Under the pieces are notes generated by a model. It searched no databases and was not told where the DNA came from. It was given only the letters and a program-made list of their open reading frames with translations. A stretch of DNA of 64,000 bases from JAFAZJ01 sp050183765 (GTDB lineage: Bacteria > Pseudomonadota > Alphaproteobacteria > Reyranellales > Reyranellaceae), in assembly GCA_050183765.1 (NCBI GenBank), contig JBFXAZ010000013.1, positions 1 through 64,000 on the forward strand, in the 5' to 3' direction. A program made the position numbers and the translations under genes. Of the stretch, positions 60,259-64,000 are shown one piece after another. The number at the start of each line of letters is the position of its first letter. The stretch's first letter is position 1.

Positions 60259-60933
60259 ATGTTTCTATCGATGCTGTCCAAGAAGGCCAGGATGCCGGCG
60301 CCCGACCAGGCGCTCAGCGGCCGGGCGGACTACGTGTTCGAGATTCCGGACACCCACTTCGTCAACGGCAACCGTATCCGGCCGCCGTTCCCCGCCGGGC
60401 TGGAATCGGCGCAGTTCGGCATGGGCTGCTTCTGGGGCGCGGAGCGCAAGTTCTGGCAGGCGCCGGGCGTCTACAGCACGGCGGTCGGCTATGCCGCCGG
60501 CTTCACGCCGCACCCGACCTACGAGGAGGTCTGCTCCGGCATGACCGGCCACAACGAGGTGGTGAAGGTGTGGTGGGACCCGAAGCTGACCAGCTTCGAG
60601 GCGATGCTCAAGGTGTTCTGGGAGAGCCACGACCCGACCCAGGGCATGCGCCAGGGCAACGACGTCGGCACGCAGTATCGTTCGGGCATCTACGTCGAGA
60701 ACCCAGCGCAGCGCACGGCGGCCGAAGCGTCGAAGACGATGTACCAGGCGGCGCTGGGCCAGCGCGGTTTCGGCGCGATCACGACCGAGATCCTCGACGC
60801 GCCCGCGTTCTACTACGCCGAGGACTATCATCAGCAGTACCTGGCGAAGGTGCCCAACGGCTATTGCGGCCTGGGCGGCACCGGCGTGTCCTGCCCGATC
60901 GGCACCGGTGTGACGGCCAGCGCCGCCAGCTAA
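60259..60933 (+). CDS. msrA: Peptide-methionine (S)-S-oxide reductase
   Basis: A 224-residue MsrA, which repairs oxidised methionine. The catalytic Cys57 is in the FGMGCFWGAER motif, with recycling cysteines near the end (Cys203 in NGYCGLGG and Cys212 in VSCP). N-terminal extension of about 45 residues relative to E. coli. The ATG at 60259 has GAGGGAG upstream; the frame extends 48 bases further. Overlaps the convergent DsrE gene by 4 bp. Confidence 0.95.
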   Translation: MFLSMLSKKARMPAPDQALSGRADYVFEIPDTHFVNGNRIRPPFPAGLESAQFGMGCFWGAERKFWQAPGVYSTAVGYAAGFTPHPTYEEVCSGMTGHNEVVKVWWDPKLTSFEAMLKVFWESHDPTQGMRQGNDVGTQYRSGIYVENPAQRTAAEASKTMYQAALGQRGFGAITTEILDAPAFYYAEDYHQQYLAKVPNGYCGLGGTGVSCPIGTGVTASAAS

Positions 60934-61400
60934 AGCGTCACGAGCTGGCTACCCGCCGGCGTCGCGTCCAGCAGGGTGACGATGCCGGCGATCTCGTGCG
61001 GCACGTCCTTGCGCAGGGCGTCGCGATCGATGTTCTGCGCCCGCAGGCCCATCTCGCAGACGATGACGCGCACACCCATCTCGACGCAGGCCGACAGCAG
61101 GGTCTCGAAGTCGCCGACGCCGCGCGCCTTGTAGGCGTTGTCGCGGGTGACGCCGGCGTCGAGCGCATCGGCGAAGCCGGCACGGCCGTCCGACGACGAG
61201 CCGTCATCGGCCGGCAGGCGCTGCCACAGCGGCTCGCCCGACTTGGCGTGCATCAGCGCCGTGATCGCCTTCTGGGTGAAGAACAGCGTCGTCGGCCGCC
61301 CCACGGCGCGCGCCGCCGCGGCCATCGCCAGGGCGTAGTGCACGCGCTCGTAGTCGCCCGAGAGCGCGATGATCGACAGCGCAGGTGGTGTGTCAGCCAC
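60930..61400 (-). CDS. DsrE/DsrF-like sulfur-relay family protein
   Basis: A 156-residue DsrE-fold protein: ALSGDYERVHYALAMAAAARAVGRPTTLFF start, MHAKSGEPLW loop, and the GVRVIVCEMGLRAQ strand with the potential active cysteine (Cys of IVCEMG), as in DsrE/YrkE relay proteins. The GTG start at 61400 lies inside the end of the ThiF/MoeB gene (8-bp overlap) with GAGG six bases upstream, so the pair is translationally coupled. Confidence 0.8.
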   Translation of the reverse strand: MADTPPALSIIALSGDYERVHYALAMAAAARAVGRPTTLFFTQKAITALMHAKSGEPLWQRLPADDGSSSDGRAGFADALDAGVTRDNAYKARGVGDFETLLSACVEMGVRVIVCEMGLRAQNIDRDALRKDVPHEIAGIVTLLDATPAGSQLVTL

Positions 61401-62217
61401 AATAGACCTCGTCGTAGCTGGCGCGCGCCAACGGCGCATCGAGTGACGTGATCGCCGGATGCGCGCCGCACAACGGACAGTCGTCGCGTTTCTGGATCTC
61501 GAGGCGCTCGACCGAGGCGCCCAGCGCGTCGTAGAGCAGCAGCGTGCCGGACAGCGACGCGCCGACGCCGAGAATCTCCTTCACCACCTCGGTCGCCTGC
61601 CAGGCGCCGATGGTGCCGGCCATCGCACCCAGCACGCCGGCGGCGGCGCAGCTCGGCACCGCATCGGGCGGCGGCGGCTCGGGGAACAGGCAGCGATAGC
61701 AGGGGTGCGGCGCGCCCAAATGCGCCTTCCATGTCGAGAGCTGCGCCTCGAAGCGCAGGATCGCGGCCGCCACCAAGGTGCGGCGCGCGAGGAAGCAGGC
61801 ATCGGTCAGCAGGTAGCGGGTGGCGAAATTGTCCGAGCCGTCGGCGACGATGTCGTAGCCTTCGACCAGCGCCATCGCGTTGTCGGCGGTGAGCCGCTCG
61901 GCGATGGTCACCACCTCGCAGTCGGGGTTGATCTCGGCCAGCGCGCGCCGCGCGCTGTCGACCTTGCGCACGCCCAGATCGGCGGTGCGATGGATCACCT
62001 GGCGCTGCAGGTTCGACAGGCTGACCGTGTCGTGATCGATCACGCCCAAAGTACCGATGCCGGCGGCGCCGAGGTATTGCAGCAGCGGCGCGCCCAGCCC
62101 GCCGGCACCGACCACCAGCACCCGGGCCTGGCGCAGCTTCGCCTGACCGATGCCGCCGATCTCCGGCAGGATGATGTGGCGCGCATAGCGCTGAAGCTGG
62201 GCTTCGGTGAAGTCCAT
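61393..62217 (-). CDS. ThiF/MoeB family adenylyltransferase (HesA/MoeB type)
   Basis: A 274-residue E1-like enzyme that adenylates the C-terminal glycine of a sulfur carrier (ThiS or MoaD-like) for thiamin or molybdopterin synthesis. Rossmann loop GAGGLG (37-42), ATP-binding RQVIHRTADLG, Asp-rich ADGSDNFATRY, zinc cysteines CYRC and CPLC and a candidate catalytic cysteine in CAAAGVLGAM. ATG at 62217. Coupled to the DsrE gene downstream, which could serve as a sulfur donor. Confidence 0.9.
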   Translation of the reverse strand: MDFTEAQLQRYARHIILPEIGGIGQAKLRQARVLVVGAGGLGAPLLQYLGAAGIGTLGVIDHDTVSLSNLQRQVIHRTADLGVRKVDSARRALAEINPDCEVVTIAERLTADNAMALVEGYDIVADGSDNFATRYLLTDACFLARRTLVAAAILRFEAQLSTWKAHLGAPHPCYRCLFPEPPPPDAVPSCAAAGVLGAMAGTIGAWQATEVVKEILGVGASLSGTLLLYDALGASVERLEIQKRDDCPLCGAHPAITSLDAPLARASYDEVYCG

Positions 62218-62254
62218 GCCGGCGCTTATAGCACGCCACTGCCCGATCAAGCGC

Positions 62255-62578
62255 TCAGCGCTTGACCTTGAAGAACGGCACCTCGTTCATGATCTGGTTG
62301 TTCTGCTGCACCAGCGCGCCCAGCTCGGCGCTCTTCTTCATATAGGTCTGCCAGTCGGGATCGGCCTGCATCGCGGCGCGCTTCTTGGCGCGGTCGGCGG
62401 CGTCGTCATAGGCCCAGATGTGCACGAAGCTGTTGACCAGCCCGGTCTCGGTGACGGCGTAGAACACCGGCTGGCCGAGGTGCTTGGTCTGCGGCGCCTT
62501 GCCGAACTCCTCGTAGAGCTTGAGATGGGCGGCGATGGTGCCCGGGCGACAGACATAGGTGCGCATATCGAAGATCAT
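62255..62578 (-). CDS. NIPSNAP family protein
   Basis: A 107-residue dimeric alpha/beta-barrel (NIPSNAP) protein: MIFDMRTYVCRPGTIAAHLKLY, EFGKAPQTKHLGQP and AYDDAADRAKKRAAMQADPDW. Role unknown in bacteria. ATG preceded by GGAGGAAAC. A short gap (37 bp) separates it from the ThiF gene. Confidence 0.88.
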   Translation of the reverse strand: MIFDMRTYVCRPGTIAAHLKLYEEFGKAPQTKHLGQPVFYAVTETGLVNSFVHIWAYDDAADRAKKRAAMQADPDWQTYMKKSAELGALVQQNNQIMNEVPFFKVKR

Positions 62579-62646
62579 GACGTTTCCTCCTGGAGGCGTT
62601 GGACGAAGCGGAGCGTAGAGCTTATCCCGCATGGGCGGAATGCTTC

Positions 62647-62711
62647 TGTCATTCCGAGCGACGCGAGGAATCTAGCGGACTTCTGGATTCCTCGCTGCGC
62701 TCGGAATGACA
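62647..62711. repeat. Inverted-repeat intergenic element
   Basis: Arms of 26 bp (62647-62672 and 62686-62711) match with two mismatches and enclose 13 bases. The arm core is ATTCCGAGCG...GCGAGGAATC, a sequence type seen as a dispersed REP-like hairpin in many bacterial genomes. It sits between cysK and the NIPSNAP gene and could act as a terminator or transcript stabiliser. Confidence 0.75.
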
Positions 62712-62737
62712 GGACGCGCGCGTGACTCCCTTCCGCT

Positions 62738-63697
62738 CTAGTACCCATCGAACAGCGCGGTCGAGAGGTAGCGTTCGGCGAAGGACGGTACGATCACGAC
62801 GATGCGCTTGCCCTCGTTCTCCGTCTTGGCGCCGAGCTCGAGGGCTGCGGCGATGGCGGCGCCCGAGGAAATGCCCACCGGCAGGCCTTCGACCGAGGCG
62901 ACCTCGCGCGACGTGGCATAGGCGTTGGCGTTGGCGATGCGGATGATGCCGTCGATCACACCCTTGTTGAGGATGTCGGGCACGAAGCCGGCACCGATGC
63001 CCTGGATGGGATGCGCGCCCGGCGGTCCGCCCGACAGCACGGCGCTGTCCTCCGGCTCCACCGCATAGACCTTGAGACCGGGCAGGCGTGGCTTCAGCAC
63101 CTCGGCGACGCCGGTGATGGTGCCGCCTGTTCCGACACCGGCGACGAAGATGTCGAGCTGGCCGCCGGTGTCCTTCCAGATCTCCTCGGCCGTGGTCCGG
63201 CGATGGATCTCGGGGTTGGACGGGTTCTGGAACTGCTGCGGCATGAAGCTGTCGGGGATCGTCTTCAGCAACTCCTCGGCGCGCGCGATGGCGCCCTTCA
63301 TGCCCTTCTCGCGTGGCGTCAGGTCGAGCTCGGCGCCGAGAAAGCGCAGCATCTTGCGCCGCTCGACCGACATCGATTCCGGCATGGTCAGGATCAGGCG
63401 ATAGCCCTTGGCCGCGGCGACGAAGGCGAGACCAATGCCGGTATTGCCCGAGGTCGGCTCGACCAGGGTCGATTTCCCTGGAGTGATCCGGCCGGCCTTC
63501 TCGGCGGCCTCGATCATCGCTACGCCGATGCGGTCCTTCACCGAGGCCAGCGGATTGAAGAATTCCAGCTTGGCGACGATCTCGGCCTTCACGCCGCGCT
63601 TGGCCGTCAGCTTCGACAGGCGGACCAGGGGCGTGGCGCCGATGGTGTCGACGATGCTGTCGTAGATGCGGCCGCGGAATTCCGGCGTGGCAGCCAT
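62738..63697 (-). CDS. cysK: Cysteine synthase A
   Basis: A 319-residue PLP enzyme that makes cysteine from O-acetylserine and sulfide. PLP lysine Lys54 (NPLASVKDRIG), phosphate loop PTSGNTGIG (81-89), GTGGTITGVAEV and the C-terminal GISSGAAIAAAL. Length normal. ATG with GGGGGAG 10 bases upstream; the longer open frame runs into intergenic DNA. Confidence 0.95.
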   Translation of the reverse strand: MAATPEFRGRIYDSIVDTIGATPLVRLSKLTAKRGVKAEIVAKLEFFNPLASVKDRIGVAMIEAAEKAGRITPGKSTLVEPTSGNTGIGLAFVAAAKGYRLILTMPESMSVERRKMLRFLGAELDLTPREKGMKGAIARAEELLKTIPDSFMPQQFQNPSNPEIHRRTTAEEIWKDTGGQLDIFVAGVGTGGTITGVAEVLKPRLPGLKVYAVEPEDSAVLSGGPPGAHPIQGIGAGFVPDILNKGVIDGIIRIANANAYATSREVASVEGLPVGISSGAAIAAALELGAKTENEGKRIVVIVPSFAERYLSTALFDGY

Positions 63698-63742
63698 TGC
63701 GCGCACTCCCCCAGGGTTCTTGGCCTCGACCCTAGCACAAAC

Positions 63743-63769
63743 GAAAACGGCGGCCCGCAGGCCGCCGTT
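63743..63769 (-). terminator. Rho-independent terminator after pnp
   Basis: A 10-bp perfect stem (AACGGCGGCC / GGCCGCCGTT, minus-strand sense) with four-base loop and a TTTT on the minus strand. It lies 23 bases after the pnp stop and upstream of cysK. Confidence 0.85.
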
Positions 63770-63791
63770 CGTCTTGTGCGCTTCCCCTGGA

Positions 63792-64000
63792 TTACGGCTG
63801 CGGCGCGTCAGCCGGGTCGGCGCGGCGCTGCGAGCGCTCGGCATCGCGCTGGTCGCGCTCGGCGCGCAGCTTCTCGCTGATGTCCTCGCCGGTCTCCTGG
63901 TCGACGACCTTCATGCTCAGCTTGACCTTGCCGCGGTCGTCGACGCCCAGCACCTTGACCTTCACCTGATCGCCTTCCTTGACCACGTCGCCGACCTTGG
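63792..64000 (-). CDS. pnp: Polyribonucleotide nucleotidyltransferase, C-terminal S1 end (partial)
   Basis: The last 69 codons of an exonuclease gene that continues past the window's right edge. The visible part is the end of an S1 RNA-binding domain (VGDVVKEGDQVKVKVLGVDD, GKVKLSMKVVDQETGEDI) followed by a charged tail (RAERDQRDAERSQRRADPADA) typical of PNPase. Partial at the 5' end; no start is seen here. Confidence 0.85.
   Translation of the reverse strand, partial: KVGDVVKEGDQVKVKVLGVDDRGKVKLSMKVVDQETGEDISEKLRAERDQRDAERSQRRADPADAPQP

Overview
The window is chromosomal DNA from a GC-rich alphaproteobacterium. Supporting marks are an Irr-type iron regulator divergent from fabA-fabB-fabI, a RegB/RegA-type redox two-component pair, an MmcB-family protein, GmhA/HldE heptose enzymes (so a Gram-negative LPS maker) and strong GC bias in third codon positions. 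I cannot name the genus; a Rhodospirillales/Reyranella-like or Hyphomicrobiales-like organism would fit. About 61 protein genes are supported. I recognise no tRNA, rRNA, CRISPR array, complete insertion sequence or prophage.

Layout. 0.1-8.2 kb: a TauD-like dioxygenase, a TerC membrane protein and a TPP enzyme lie downstream of a complete Liv-type ABC importer (LivMHFG), with its binding protein divergent. 8.2-17.5 kb: GST, an exported protein, DNA polymerase I, cytochrome c', cytochrome b561, two SEL1-repeat proteins, an XRE-S24 regulator lacking its protease serine, a tiny Tat-like protein and MmcB. 17.5-24.2 kb: heptose synthesis (hldE, gmhA), then an HprK-like kinase, a PqqD-like protein, a nucleotidyltransferase, and an O-antigen ligase/polymerase-like membrane protein. 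24.2-29 kb: an enolase-superfamily enzyme, an antitoxin with a wrecked toxin gene, a PcaB-like lyase and a caspase-like exported protein.

29-37.3 kb: DUF3501, a small exported protein, a CCG-type Fe-S protein and rubrerythrin, with a perfect Irr-type palindrome upstream of rubrerythrin and irr itself next door; then unsaturated fatty acid synthesis (fabABI) and RegB/RegA. 37.3-49.3 kb: an envelope export locus with two paralogous exported proteins flanking an outer-membrane barrel and a Wza-like lipoprotein, a type I secretion ATPase plus HlyD-type adaptor, and a Wzc-like tyrosine autokinase. No glycosyltransferase or flippase is in the window, so the polymer must be made by genes elsewhere.

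49.3-64 kb: an SH3-like exported protein, a 2-hydroxyacid dehydrogenase, a solitary restriction-modification enzyme in apparently foreign-looking sequence, a BrkB-family protein, a GPAT-like acyltransferase, a thiolase-fold protein without nucleophilic cysteine paired with a DUF35 partner and an amidohydrolase, MsrA, a DsrE/ThiF/NIPSNAP/CysK sulfur-flavoured stretch, and the 3' end of pnp. Two intergenic palindromic repeats (57.2 and 62.65 kb) look like dispersed elements. The most promising material for new biology is the HprK/PqqD/nucleotidyltransferase set, the duplicated proteins of the export locus, and the Irr-rubrerythrin circuit.
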